In this document: in pieces, positions 15,001 to 22,659 of the stretch | Numbering within the stretch: position 1 is the stretch's first letter | How the letters are laid out: every line of letters begins with the position of its first letter | From: Burkholderia catarinensis | GTDB taxonomy: Bacteria > Pseudomonadota > Gammaproteobacteria > Burkholderiales > Burkholderiaceae | Assembly: GCF_001883705.2 (NCBI RefSeq) | Contig: NZ_MDEQ02000015.1 | Span: 124,001-188,000 of the forward strand | Direction: 5' to 3' | Length of the DNA: 64,000 nt | Notes under the pieces: generated by a model | What the model was told of the DNA's origin: nothing | The model's database searches: none | Seen by the model: only the letters and a program-made list of their open reading frames with translations | Position numbers and translations under genes: made by a program

Positions 15001-15816
15001 TCACGAAAGCGCCGCGCGGCATGCCGCAACGGGCACCGCGAGCAGCGAATCCCACGCGAAGCGCGCGGTGACGCGCGTGCCGTGGCCGGTTTCCGGCGTG
15101 GCCGTCTCGAAGCTGCCGCCGAACGCCTCGCAGCGGGCGCGCATGCCGGCGAGGCCGTAGCCGGTGCGACGGCCCCTGGAGAAACCGGTCCCATCGTCGG
15201 AGACGATCAGCGACAGGTGCGTGCCGTCGGTGACGATCCGCACGTCGACCGACGACGCGCGTGCGTGCTTCGCGACGTTCGACAGCGCTTCCTGCGCGAC
15301 GCGGAACACCGCGAGCGCGCTGGCGCCGGCGATCTGCGTCAGGCGCGCGTCGGCCGCGCACACGAAGCTCGTGCGCAGGCCCGTGCGCGTCGCATGGCTG
15401 TCGACCCACGACGACAGTGTGCCGACCACGCCCGCGTCGAGCGCCGGCGTGTGGCGTTCGTCGATCAGCCGGCGACTCGCGTCGGTCGCGGCGTCGAGCG
15501 CCTGCTGCGCAAGCTCCAGCGCGCGCAGGCAACCGTCCGGCGCATCGGCAGGCAGCCACGTTTGAACGTTTGCGAGCGCGAATCGCGCTGCGGTGAGTTC
15601 GGCGCCGAGCCCGTCGTGCAGCTCGCCGGCCAGGTGGCGGCGGGCCGCTTCGTCGGCGGCGAGCAGTTGGGCGGACAGCGCCGCGATCCGCGCGGCGGAA
15701 GCATCGCGCTTCGACGCGGCTTTGGCAATGGACGGAGTAGCGGCGCAGCCATGCACGAGCTGCCGCGACGGGAACGGGGCGGGGGCGCCCGAGGGCGCGT
15801 TAAGCAACGTATCCAT
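15001..15816 (-). CDS. Soluble sensor histidine kinase (HisKA_3 type)
   Basis: This 271-residue kinase has the NarX/DegS-type dimerisation and phosphoacceptor motif RRHLAGELHDGLGAEL (His67 likely phosphorylated). The ATPase domain has an N-box at EALSNVAKHARAS, G1 at VSDDGTGF and GYGLAGMRARCEAFGG. It has no transmembrane segment and only about 45 residues before the first helix. It must therefore sense a cytoplasmic cue or act with another protein, unlike most NarX relatives. GGGAGAG precedes the ATG. It partners the response regulator 7 bp downstream. Confidence 0.9.
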   Translation of the reverse strand: MDTLLNAPSGAPAPFPSRQLVHGCAATPSIAKAASKRDASAARIAALSAQLLAADEAARRHLAGELHDGLGAELTAARFALANVQTWLPADAPDGCLRALELAQQALDAATDASRRLIDERHTPALDAGVVGTLSSWVDSHATRTGLRTSFVCAADARLTQIAGASALAVFRVAQEALSNVAKHARASSVDVRIVTDGTHLSLIVSDDGTGFSRGRRTGYGLAGMRARCEAFGGSFETATPETGHGTRVTARFAWDSLLAVPVAACRAALS

Positions 15817-16173
15817 GACTCTCCCTGCTGTCAGAAAGCGGTTCAGACACCGGCTGGTTGCGTGGATCGGCTGCCGTTTCGATCACGGTCGCCGCCAGAG
15901 AATCGCCCCATGCCGAAGTAACAAAAGTTACGTTTTGTAACACTTGCATCCGACCCTTCCAGCCTCATCCGAACGGTAACCACGCGGGCCGAATAATATC
16001 TCAAAAATTCTGAAAAGATCATGTCAGGCGGACATTTAAGGGTAAATGTGAATAATCGGAATGAACCTGTTGTAGGAAAAACACTGACACCCGAGCACCG
16101 GGCGATGACGTATCAAAATGTAACTATTTGAGATGGAATGGTCTCAGTTTGTTACGAATTCGCCAAGTAGGGA
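15817..16173. other. Gene-free region with repeated GTAAC motifs
   Basis: These 357 bases hold no convincing gene. They are relatively AT-rich and contain six copies of GTAAC or its complement GTTAC, at 15918, 15927, 15937, 15976, 16120 and 16151. The promoter of the two-component operon should lie here. Confidence 0.6.
15918..15941. promoter_or_regulatory. Imperfect palindrome, candidate operator of the two-component operon
   Basis: GTAACAAAAGTTAC followed by GTTTTGTAAC gives perfect ACAAAA/TTTTGT arms flanked by GTAAC-type pentamers. It lies about 100 bp upstream of the kinase start. Autoregulation by the response regulator is a guess. Confidence 0.45.
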
Positions 16174-16203
16174 CGAAAAAAAACCGGAGCTTTTGCTCCG
16201 GTT
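16174..16203 (-). terminator. Rho-independent terminator of fpr
   Basis: Read leftward: AACCGGAGC, loop AAAA, GCTCCGGTT and a run of T's (16176-16182). It lies 30 bp past the fpr stop and is a textbook terminator. Confidence 0.92.
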
Positions 16204-16232
16204 CTTGATGCGGCACAAATTTCGGGGGCGGA

Positions 16233-17003
16233 TCAGTCCACGAATGCGCGTTCGATCACGTAGTGGCCCGGCGCGCTGTTCTTGCCTTCGACGAGGCCGG
16301 CCTGCTTCAGCAGGTCGGTCGTGTCCTTCAGCATCGCGGTGCTGCCGCACAGCATCACGCGGTCGTTTTCCGGCGAGAACGGCGGCACGTCGAGATCCGT
16401 GAACAGCTTGCCGGTCGCGATCAGGTCGGTGATCCGGCCCTCGTTGTCGAACGCTTCGCGCGTGACGGTCGGGTAGTAGATCAGCTTTTCCTTGATGATG
16501 TCGCCCAGGTACTCGTGGCCCGGCAGGTCGTGCTTGATGAAGTCCATGTACGCCAGCTCGCCCTTCAGGCGGCACGTGTGCGTCAGGATCACCTTGTCGA
16601 AGCGGTCGTAGATGTCCGGGTCGCGGATGATCGACATGAACGGCGCGAGGCCCGTGCCCGTCGACAGCATCCACAGCGTCTTGCCCGGCAGCAGGTTGTC
16701 GGCGACCAGCGTGCCGGTCGGCTTCTTGCCGATCAGCACCGTGTCGCCCACCTTCAGGTGCTGCAGGCGCGACGTCAGCGGGCCGTTCTGCACCTTGATG
16801 CTGAAGAATTCGAGGTGCTCTTCGTAGTTCGGGCTGACGATCGAGTAGGCGCGCGCGAGCGGCTTGCCGTCGACCTCGAGGCCGACCATCGTGAATTCGC
16901 CGTTGTTGAAGCGCAGGCTCGCTTCACGGGTGCAGGTGAAGCTGAACAGCGTGTCGGTCCAGTGATGGACGGATTGGACGGTGGCGGTGTCGTATTTGCT
17001 CAT
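16233..17003 (-). CDS. fpr: Ferredoxin/flavodoxin-NADP+ reductase
   Basis: A 256-residue FAD enzyme that moves electrons between NADPH and ferredoxin or flavodoxin. RAYSIVSP is the FAD-binding RxYS motif, GTGLAPFMSI the NADP-binding segment and MLCGSTAMLKDTTDLL the C-terminal nucleotide site. The protein ends AFVD without the C-terminal stacking Tyr of plant enzymes, as in bacterial subclass I FPRs. It is a monocistronic gene with its own strong terminator. In related bacteria fpr responds to oxidative stress; no regulator site is evident here. Confidence 0.95.
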   Translation of the reverse strand: MSKYDTATVQSVHHWTDTLFSFTCTREASLRFNNGEFTMVGLEVDGKPLARAYSIVSPNYEEHLEFFSIKVQNGPLTSRLQHLKVGDTVLIGKKPTGTLVADNLLPGKTLWMLSTGTGLAPFMSIIRDPDIYDRFDKVILTHTCRLKGELAYMDFIKHDLPGHEYLGDIIKEKLIYYPTVTREAFDNEGRITDLIATGKLFTDLDVPPFSPENDRVMLCGSTAMLKDTTDLLKQAGLVEGKNSAPGHYVIERAFVD

Positions 17004-17231
17004 GGCTTTGAAAACGGACGCGCGTAGCGAACGCGTGTAACGGGCCCAAAAACGGGCAAAAAAACCGAGTGCGACGGCCTGATCGCGGATCGGCCGGCCG
17101 GCGCGTCGGACACGCGCCTTCTCGATGACAGACGATTGAGGAACTCGTTATTTTACCCTGCTTGGCGCGGATCGCGGGCTTGACCCCCGCAGCCGCGCGG
17201 ATTTGGCGCAACGAATCATTTCAATTTTCTT
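17004..17231. other. Spacer between fpr and the degenerate coding tail
   Basis: It should hold the fpr promoter. It contains an AT-rich patch near 17145-17157 and no open frame of note. Together with the tail at 17232-17375 it makes a 372-base gap between intact genes. Confidence 0.5.
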
Positions 17232-17375
17232 TCATTTGTCGGCCGCGAGTTTCGCGTCGAGGCCGACGAGCGCCACGCGGCACAGCGCGTCGAGCGGGCG
17301 CCGCACGCGCCGGTAGCCGCGCGCGTGCGGCGCGGCCAGCGGCGCGCGATTGCGGTGTGACCGGGATCGGGATCG
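17232..17375 (-). pseudogene. In-frame coding-like tail after the EEP hydrolase stop codon
   Basis: Directly after the TAA of the upstream hydrolase gene, the same frame stays open for 48 codons to a TGA at 17234-17232. Nearly all of these codons end in G or C and the peptide (including RRPLDALCRVALVGLDAKLA) looks real, but there is no good start codon. The junction sits in a short repetitive stretch (GATCGGGATCG, then TTGCGGATCG twice). It may be the remnant of a following gene or an eroded C-terminal extension. In enterobacteria the comparable hydrolase (ybhP) is followed by clsB, but I cannot identify this fragment. Confidence 0.4.
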
Positions 17376-18203
17376 TTATTGCGGATCGTTTTGCGGATCG
17401 AGGCGCAGGCGTGCGATGTACGGCAGGTGGTCCGACAGCCACGCGGCCTCGCCGGACGGCGCGCGCCATTCGAGCGGCGTCAGGCCGCGCACGAACATCT
17501 TGTCGAGCGCGAGCGCCGGCGAGAACGCGGGGAACGTGCGGCCCGATTCGCCGAGCAGCGTCGCGACCTCGGACATCCCGATCTCGCCGAACAGCGCGAC
17601 CGAATCGTTGCGCCAGTCGTTGAAGTCGCCGGCGAGCATCAGCGGGCCGTCGCCCGCATTGCGCACGATCCAGTGCGCGATCCAGTGCATCTGGCGCAGC
17701 CTGGCGGCGCGCGTGAGCGCGAGGTGCGCGCACAGCAGCGTGACGGGGCGCGCGCCGGCGAGCGTCGCGCGCGCGACCAGCAGACCGCGTCGCTCGAAGC
17801 GGTGCGCGGAGATGTCCCAGCGGCCGCCGAGGTCGAGCGGATGCGGCGACAGGATCGCGTTGCCGTGCCGCCACGACGGCTTGAACACGTTCGGCCCGAG
17901 CGCGATCTGCCAGTCGAGCGCATGCGCGATCTCGGTGGCCTGGCAGTGCCACACGTCGTCGACCGCGTCGTCCATCTGCGCGCCGAAGCCGGGCGCGAGG
18001 AGGGGGCGCGGCATGCGGCGCGCCATCGCTTCCTGCAGGAAATACACGTCGGCGTGGGTCGACTGCATCCAGTTGCGCATCGCGTTCCACGCGGTGAAGC
18101 CGAGCGGCGAGCGGCCCTTGTGCAGGTTCCAGCTGACCGCGGTGATTTCGTCGGGTGCGGCGTGCGGTTCGGCGAACGGCAGGGACAAAGGGGCGACGGA
18201 CAT
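17376..18203 (-). CDS. Endonuclease/exonuclease/phosphatase (EEP) family hydrolase, YbhP-like
   Basis: This 275-residue metal-dependent phosphodiesterase-fold protein carries the family motifs in order: VSWNLHKG, FLQEA, GNAILSPHPL, LLCAHLAL, LMLAGDFNDW and the catalytic WLSDHLPY. It lacks a signal peptide, so it acts in the cytoplasm; the substrate is not known. The start follows the stop of a secreted-protein gene by 5 bp, which suggests an operon. The C-terminal DPQNDPQ derives from a short DNA repeat, and an in-frame coding-like tail follows its stop. Confidence 0.88.
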   Translation of the reverse strand: MSVAPLSLPFAEPHAAPDEITAVSWNLHKGRSPLGFTAWNAMRNWMQSTHADVYFLQEAMARRMPRPLLAPGFGAQMDDAVDDVWHCQATEIAHALDWQIALGPNVFKPSWRHGNAILSPHPLDLGGRWDISAHRFERRGLLVARATLAGARPVTLLCAHLALTRAARLRQMHWIAHWIVRNAGDGPLMLAGDFNDWRNDSVALFGEIGMSEVATLLGESGRTFPAFSPALALDKMFVRGLTPLEWRAPSGEAAWLSDHLPYIARLRLDPQNDPQ

Positions 18204-18208
18204 GACGC

Positions 18209-18697
18209 TCAGTCCTTCGCGACGTGCGCACGCACGCGGTACACGAGGTGCGGGCGCTGCTCGACGAGCGTCCAGTCGGTCCAGGCGTCGCCGCCGACCG
18301 ACAGGCCGGGGTGGCTCGCGACGATTTGCCGCGGCGATGCGGGCAAGCACGGATCGCTGCGCGTCGCGTTTTCGTCGTCGAGCGTTTCCTGCACGTCGAG
18401 CGCGAGCGACACGGTGTTCGCGGTCGTGTCGACGGTGAGCGGCGCGACCGTCACCGAGCGCGAGCGCTCGGTCGGCACGACGCGCGCGGCGTTGCCGCAG
18501 CCGACCGGCACGGCGGACGGATAGCGATGGGTATCGGTGCGGGTCTGACCCACGGTGGTGCGCTGCTGGAACGTGTCGATCGTCTGACCGTCGCGCACCA
18601 CCTGGATTTCCCACGCGACGGAGGCCGGTGCGGGGTTCTGCGCATAAGCGGCGAGCGCGACGCTCGCGAGCAGGACGGCCAGGCCGTGTTTCAGCAT
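18209..18697 (-). CDS. Secreted protein of unknown function
   Basis: I do not recognise the family. It has 162 residues with a clear Sec signal peptide (MLKHGLAVLLASVALAAYA, cleavage near residue 19-20). The mature part of about 140 residues is rich in Thr, Val and Asp, probably beta, with two Cys that could form a disulfide (in VPVGCGNAA and SDPCLPAS). The ATG at 18697 has GGAGA seven bases upstream; an earlier in-frame ATG would put charged residues ahead of the signal. It sits 5 bp before the EEP hydrolase gene and likely shares its message. Confidence 0.8.
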   Translation of the reverse strand: MLKHGLAVLLASVALAAYAQNPAPASVAWEIQVVRDGQTIDTFQQRTTVGQTRTDTHRYPSAVPVGCGNAARVVPTERSRSVTVAPLTVDTTANTVSLALDVQETLDDENATRSDPCLPASPRQIVASHPGLSVGGDAWTDWTLVEQRPHLVYRVRAHVAKD

Positions 18698-18843
18698 GAA
18701 ACGTCTCCGGAAACGCGGAATAGCGGGGAACGGACGCACATCTTACGCCCGATCGATTTCGATCGTGATGTGACGGGACGTGCCGCGGCAGGTCCGCCGC
18801 ACGATGCGGTCCTCTTCGAAAGGTAGGGCCGCGCCATGCGTTT

Positions 18844-19563
18844 TCAAGCAAAAAAACGCGCGAACTCGGCGACGGGCGCGCGCTCGGTGACAAGGCCGTT
18901 CTCGATCGCGGCCGGGTCCGCATGGCCGAGCGCCATGCCGCAGACGAACTGTTCGTTGGCGGGAATGCCGAGGTGTTCGGCGACGATCCGGTGAAACGGC
19001 ACGAACGCGGCCTGCGGGCAGGTATCGAGCCCGCGGGCGCGCGCGGCCGTCATCACGCCCTGCAGGAACATCCCGCAATCGAGCCATGCACCGTGCGTCA
19101 TCACGCGATCGAGCGTGAAGAACAGCGCGACCGGGGCATCGAAGAAACGGAAGTTGCGTGCGTGCTGCGCGTGCATGCGCGCCTTCTCGTCACGGCCGAT
19201 GTTCAACAGGCCGTACAGGTCCCAGCCGACCTTGCGGCGCCGGTCGATATACGGCGACACCCATTCGCGCGGGTAGTAGTCGTACTCGGCGACGTATTTC
19301 TCGTCGCGCGCGGGATCGTCGTACGCCGCGGTGAGCGCGGCGGCGAGCGCATCGCGCGTGGCGCCGGTCGCGACGTACACGTGCCACGGCTGGATGTTGG
19401 TGCCCGACGGCGCGCGGCTCGCGGCTTCGAGGATCGCCTCGAGCGTGTCGCGCGGCACGGGCGTCGGCAGGAATGCGCGGATCGCGCGACGCGACGTGAG
19501 CGCCGCGTCGACGGCGCCGATCGCATCGCTATCGACGCGCGGGGAAGCAGTGGGGACGGACAT
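18844..19563 (-). CDS. Nitroreductase family FMN oxidoreductase
   Basis: A 239-residue protein with SRRAIRAFLPTPVPRDTLEA and ASRAPSGTNIQPWHVYV (the FMN phosphate- and ring-binding N-terminal motifs), and the C-terminal FVCGMALGHADPAA. These enzymes reduce nitroaromatics, quinones or similar acceptors with NAD(P)H as dimers. The ATG at 19563 is chosen because AAGG is seven bases before it; another ATG six bases upstream is possible. It is divergent from the AAA ATPase gene across 230 bp. The physiological substrate is unknown. Confidence 0.92.
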   Translation of the reverse strand: MSVPTASPRVDSDAIGAVDAALTSRRAIRAFLPTPVPRDTLEAILEAASRAPSGTNIQPWHVYVATGATRDALAAALTAAYDDPARDEKYVAEYDYYPREWVSPYIDRRRKVGWDLYGLLNIGRDEKARMHAQHARNFRFFDAPVALFFTLDRVMTHGAWLDCGMFLQGVMTAARARGLDTCPQAAFVPFHRIVAEHLGIPANEQFVCGMALGHADPAAIENGLVTERAPVAEFARFFA

Positions 19564-19792
19564 CGGCATACCTTCGGGACGGGCGCGAGGCGCCGCGCGG
19601 GCGCCGTCGGCCAAGGCCGGCGCGGCGGGCGGGTGAACCGTCGATCATACGCCGCGGCGCGCCGGCGTGCAGCGCGCGCCGGCTGTTAGCAGCAGACTCG
19701 CACGGCTGCTTGCTTGCGCGCGGATGCGGGCCCGCTACACTGAAATCGTAAGGGTCTGATGGTTGGTGACGGCAAGCGGCAGCGAGGTTGGT

Positions 19793-20773
19793 ATGACGAC
19801 GGCGATGGTGAAACAGGAACTGGCGGTGGCGTCCTTCAGCACGGTGTACGACCTCGAGCAGGTCGAGACGGCGCTGAACGACCTGAACGAGAGCGCGAGC
19901 GACGCACTGCGCGCCACCTACGAGAGGATGCTCAGGACAGGCAATCTGCGCTTCTGCGTGAAGCCGAACCGGATGCCGTCGTTCGACGCGCTCGGCGAGG
20001 CGCTGCCCAATTTCGCCGAGACGCTCGACGACGTGCGCAAGCAGGTCGCGCTGTGTCTCGAAACGGACGACCGGCTCGAACTGATGCCGATCCTGCTGCT
20101 CGGGCCGCCCGGCATCGGCAAGACGCATTTCGCGAAGGCGCTCGCGCTACTGCTCGGCACCGCGTACCACTACGTGCCGATGAGTTCGCTGACGGCCGGC
20201 TGGATCCTGTCGGGCGCATCGTCGCAATGGAAGAACGCGAAGCCCGGCAAGGTGTTCGAGGCGCTGGTGAACGGCAGCTACGCGAACCCGGTGATCGCGG
20301 TCGACGAGATCGACAAGGCCGGCAGCGATGCGCAATACGATCCGCTCGGCGCACTGTACGCGTTGCTCGAGCACGACACCGCGCGGGCATTCATCGACGA
20401 ATTCGCGGAAGTGCCGATCGATGCGGGCAACGTGATCTGGATCGCGACCGCGAACGACGCGCACGCGATTCCGGAGCCGCTGCTCAACCGGATGAACGTG
20501 TACGAGATCGCGCCGCCCGATGCGGCCGGCGCGCGCCGGATTGCGCAGACGATCTACGACGAGATCCGCACGTCGCATGCGTGGGGGCGGCGCTTCCCCG
20601 ACATGCTCGGCGACGACGCGCTCGACGTGCTGGCCGAGACGCCGCCGCGCACGATGCGCCGCGCGCTGCTGCACGCATTCGGCGCGGCGCGGCTCGACGG
20701 CCGCGACGCGATCGGGCCGTGCGACATCCGCGCCGACGAGGGCGCCGCGAAGCGCAGGCCGATCGGCTTCTGA
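19793..20773 (+). CDS. AAA family ATPase
   Basis: 326 residues with Walker A GPPGIGKT at 104-111, Walker B VIAVDEIDK (Asp171, Glu172), sensor 1 in IWIATANDA and the arginine-finger region PEPLLNRMNVYE. The fold is that of Lon/ClpX-like AAA modules, but no protease domain is attached. A helical region of about 90 residues precedes the ATPase. The start at 19793 follows GAGG; an in-frame GTG 30 bases upstream is less likely. Partner unknown; the next gene rightward is an FAD oxidoreductase 134 bp away. Confidence 0.88.
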   Translation: MTTAMVKQELAVASFSTVYDLEQVETALNDLNESASDALRATYERMLRTGNLRFCVKPNRMPSFDALGEALPNFAETLDDVRKQVALCLETDDRLELMPILLLGPPGIGKTHFAKALALLLGTAYHYVPMSSLTAGWILSGASSQWKNAKPGKVFEALVNGSYANPVIAVDEIDKAGSDAQYDPLGALYALLEHDTARAFIDEFAEVPIDAGNVIWIATANDAHAIPEPLLNRMNVYEIAPPDAAGARRIAQTIYDEIRTSHAWGRRFPDMLGDDALDVLAETPPRTMRRALLHAFGAARLDGRDAIGPCDIRADEGAAKRRPIGF

Positions 20774-20907
20774 GCCGGCGGCGCGGCACGGCGGCGGGAT
20801 GCGCGCGCCGTGCCGTCGCGACGTGGTGCGCATCCGTTCGGCAAGCGGGCGAACCGGGACGTACAATTCCCTTCTCTCCCCTCGACGCATTAGCGGTGCG
20901 AAAAGTC

Positions 20908-22017
20908 ATGGAGCAGACGGATTGTGTGGTGATCGGCGCGGGCGTCGTCGGTCTGGCGATTGCGCGCGAACTGGCCGCGCGCGGGCGTGAAACGCTCGTG
21001 CTCGAAGCCGCCGATGCGATCGGCACGGGCACGAGCTCGCGCAGCAGCGAGGTGATCCACGCGGGGCTTTACTATCCGCGCGGGTCGCTGAAGGCGATGT
21101 CGTGCGTGCACGGGCGCGATCTGCTGTACGAATTCTGCGAGACGCATCACGTGCCGCACCGGCGTGCCGGCAAGCTGCTCGTCGCGACGAGCGCCGCGCA
21201 GGTGAAGCAGTTGAAGTCGATCGCCGCGCGCGCGGTCGAAAACGGCGTGCTCGACCTGCTGCCGCTCACGCGCGCCGAGGCGCAGACGCTCGAGCCCGCG
21301 CTCGAATGCGTGGGGGCGGTGTTCTCGCCGTCCACCGGCATCGTCGACAGCCACCAGCTGATGCTCGCGCTGCTCGGCGCCGCGGAACGCGACGGCGCCG
21401 TGTGCGCGCTGAAATCTCCGGTCGAATCGATCGACGTGCTGCGCGGCGGGCGCTTCATCGTGCGCACCGGCGGCGACGCGCCGGCCGAGATCGAGGCTGC
21501 CTGCGTGATCAACAGCGCGGGCCTCGGCGCACAGGCGCTGGCGCGTCGCACGCGCGGCCTCGACCCGCGCTGGGTGCCGCCGCTCTATCTCGCGCGCGGC
21601 AATTACTTCAGCCTGTCGGGCCGCGCGCCGTTCTCGCACCTGATCTACCCGATGCCCGATCGCGCGGGGCTCGGCGTGCACCTGACGCTCGATCTCGGCG
21701 GGCAGGCGCGCTTCGGCCCGGACGTCGAATGGGTCGATGCGCTGCGCTACGAAGTCGATCCCGCGCGCGCGACCGCGTTCTACGCGTCGATTCGCGCGTT
21801 CTGGCCGGGCCTGCCCGACGACTCGCTGCAGCCGGCGTACGCGGGCATCCGGCCGAAGGTCGCGGGGCCCGGCGAGCCGCCGGCCGACTTCATCGTGCAG
21901 GGCGCCGCGCAGCATGGCGTGCGCGGGCTCGTGAACCTGTTCGGCATTGAATCGCCGGGGCTCACCGCGGCGCTCGCGCTCGCGCAGCGCGTGGGCGACA
22001 TGGCGGCTTACCGCTGA
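20908..22017 (+). CDS. FAD-dependent oxidoreductase, L-2-hydroxyglutarate dehydrogenase-like (LhgO/DAO family)
   Basis: 369 residues. The N-terminal dinucleotide fold CVVIGAGVVGLAIARELAAR is followed by EAADAIGTGTSSRSSEVIHA and GLYYPRGSLKA, the substrate-side motif shared by L-2-hydroxyglutarate oxidases. INSAGLGAQALA and the C-terminal GIESPGLTAALALA complete the FAD site. These enzymes oxidise 2-hydroxy acids and pass electrons to quinone or oxygen. The ATG at 20908 is used; a GTG 12 bases upstream is an alternative. The exact substrate is inferred only from family motifs. Confidence 0.85.
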   Translation: MEQTDCVVIGAGVVGLAIARELAARGRETLVLEAADAIGTGTSSRSSEVIHAGLYYPRGSLKAMSCVHGRDLLYEFCETHHVPHRRAGKLLVATSAAQVKQLKSIAARAVENGVLDLLPLTRAEAQTLEPALECVGAVFSPSTGIVDSHQLMLALLGAAERDGAVCALKSPVESIDVLRGGRFIVRTGGDAPAEIEAACVINSAGLGAQALARRTRGLDPRWVPPLYLARGNYFSLSGRAPFSHLIYPMPDRAGLGVHLTLDLGGQARFGPDVEWVDALRYEVDPARATAFYASIRAFWPGLPDDSLQPAYAGIRPKVAGPGEPPADFIVQGAAQHGVRGLVNLFGIESPGLTAALALAQRVGDMAAYR

Positions 22018-22157
22018 CGCGGCGCGCGGCGTGTCGGCCGTGTCAAATTCATTATCTCCGGCATTTCGGCGCGCACATTTATTCGCTTGGCGGTTATTCT
22101 GTTGAACGGCTGTCGCCAGAACAGCTTTCAAACCGATAACGTTGGAGCGAGTCCCCC

Positions 22158-22469
22158 ATGAAAACATCCCGTCGGAGTTTCCTGATTACGAGCGTTGGTG
22201 TCGTGTCCGCGCTGGCGCTGTCGCGCGAAGCGCTGGCCGATGCGCCGATGCTGCCGGAAACCGATCCGACCGCGGTGGCGCTCGGCTACAAGGCCGATGC
22301 CACGAAGGTCGACAAGACGAAGTACCCGAAATACGCAGCGGGCCAGGATTGCGCGGCCTGCATGCTGTACCAGGGCAAGAAGGGTTCGGCTTCGGGCCCG
22401 TGCGGCGCCTTCCCCGGCAAGCAGGTGTCGGCGAAGGGCTGGTGCAGTGCCTTCTCGAAGATGGGTTGA
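22158..22469 (+). CDS. High-potential iron-sulfur protein (HiPIP)
   Basis: A 103-residue precursor with a twin-arginine signal (SRRSFL, residues 4-9) and cleavage near ALADA. The mature protein has the four cluster-binding Cys at 65, 68, 82 and 96, in CAAC, GPCGAF and GWCSAF, the HiPIP pattern. It would carry a [4Fe-4S]3+/2+ cluster in the periplasm as an electron carrier, for example from the cytochrome bc1 complex to an oxidase. It is a single gene with a strong terminator. Confidence 0.96.
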   Translation: MKTSRRSFLITSVGVVSALALSREALADAPMLPETDPTAVALGYKADATKVDKTKYPKYAAGQDCAACMLYQGKKGSASGPCGAFPGKQVSAKGWCSAFSKMG

Positions 22470-22514
22470 GGCCCGTGCGGCATCGTGCGATGCCGCATTG
22501 TGGCGAAAACCGCA

Positions 22515-22548
22515 AAACGCCCGCCGTCGAAAGACGGCGGGCGTTTTT
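22515..22548 (+). terminator. Rho-independent terminator of the HiPIP gene
   Basis: AAACGCCCGCCGTC, loop GAAA, GACGGCGGGCGTTT and more T's: a perfect long stem with a GNRA loop, 45 bp after the stop. Confidence 0.95.
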
Positions 22549-22659
22549 AATGCTTGAAAACGGTTCCGTCGCTTTCTACACTCGCTGCAAACCAGCGCGC
22601 TGCGGGCACACCGCGCGCCGCGCCGCCCCACACGGCGAATTCACGAGGACGAGGCACGC

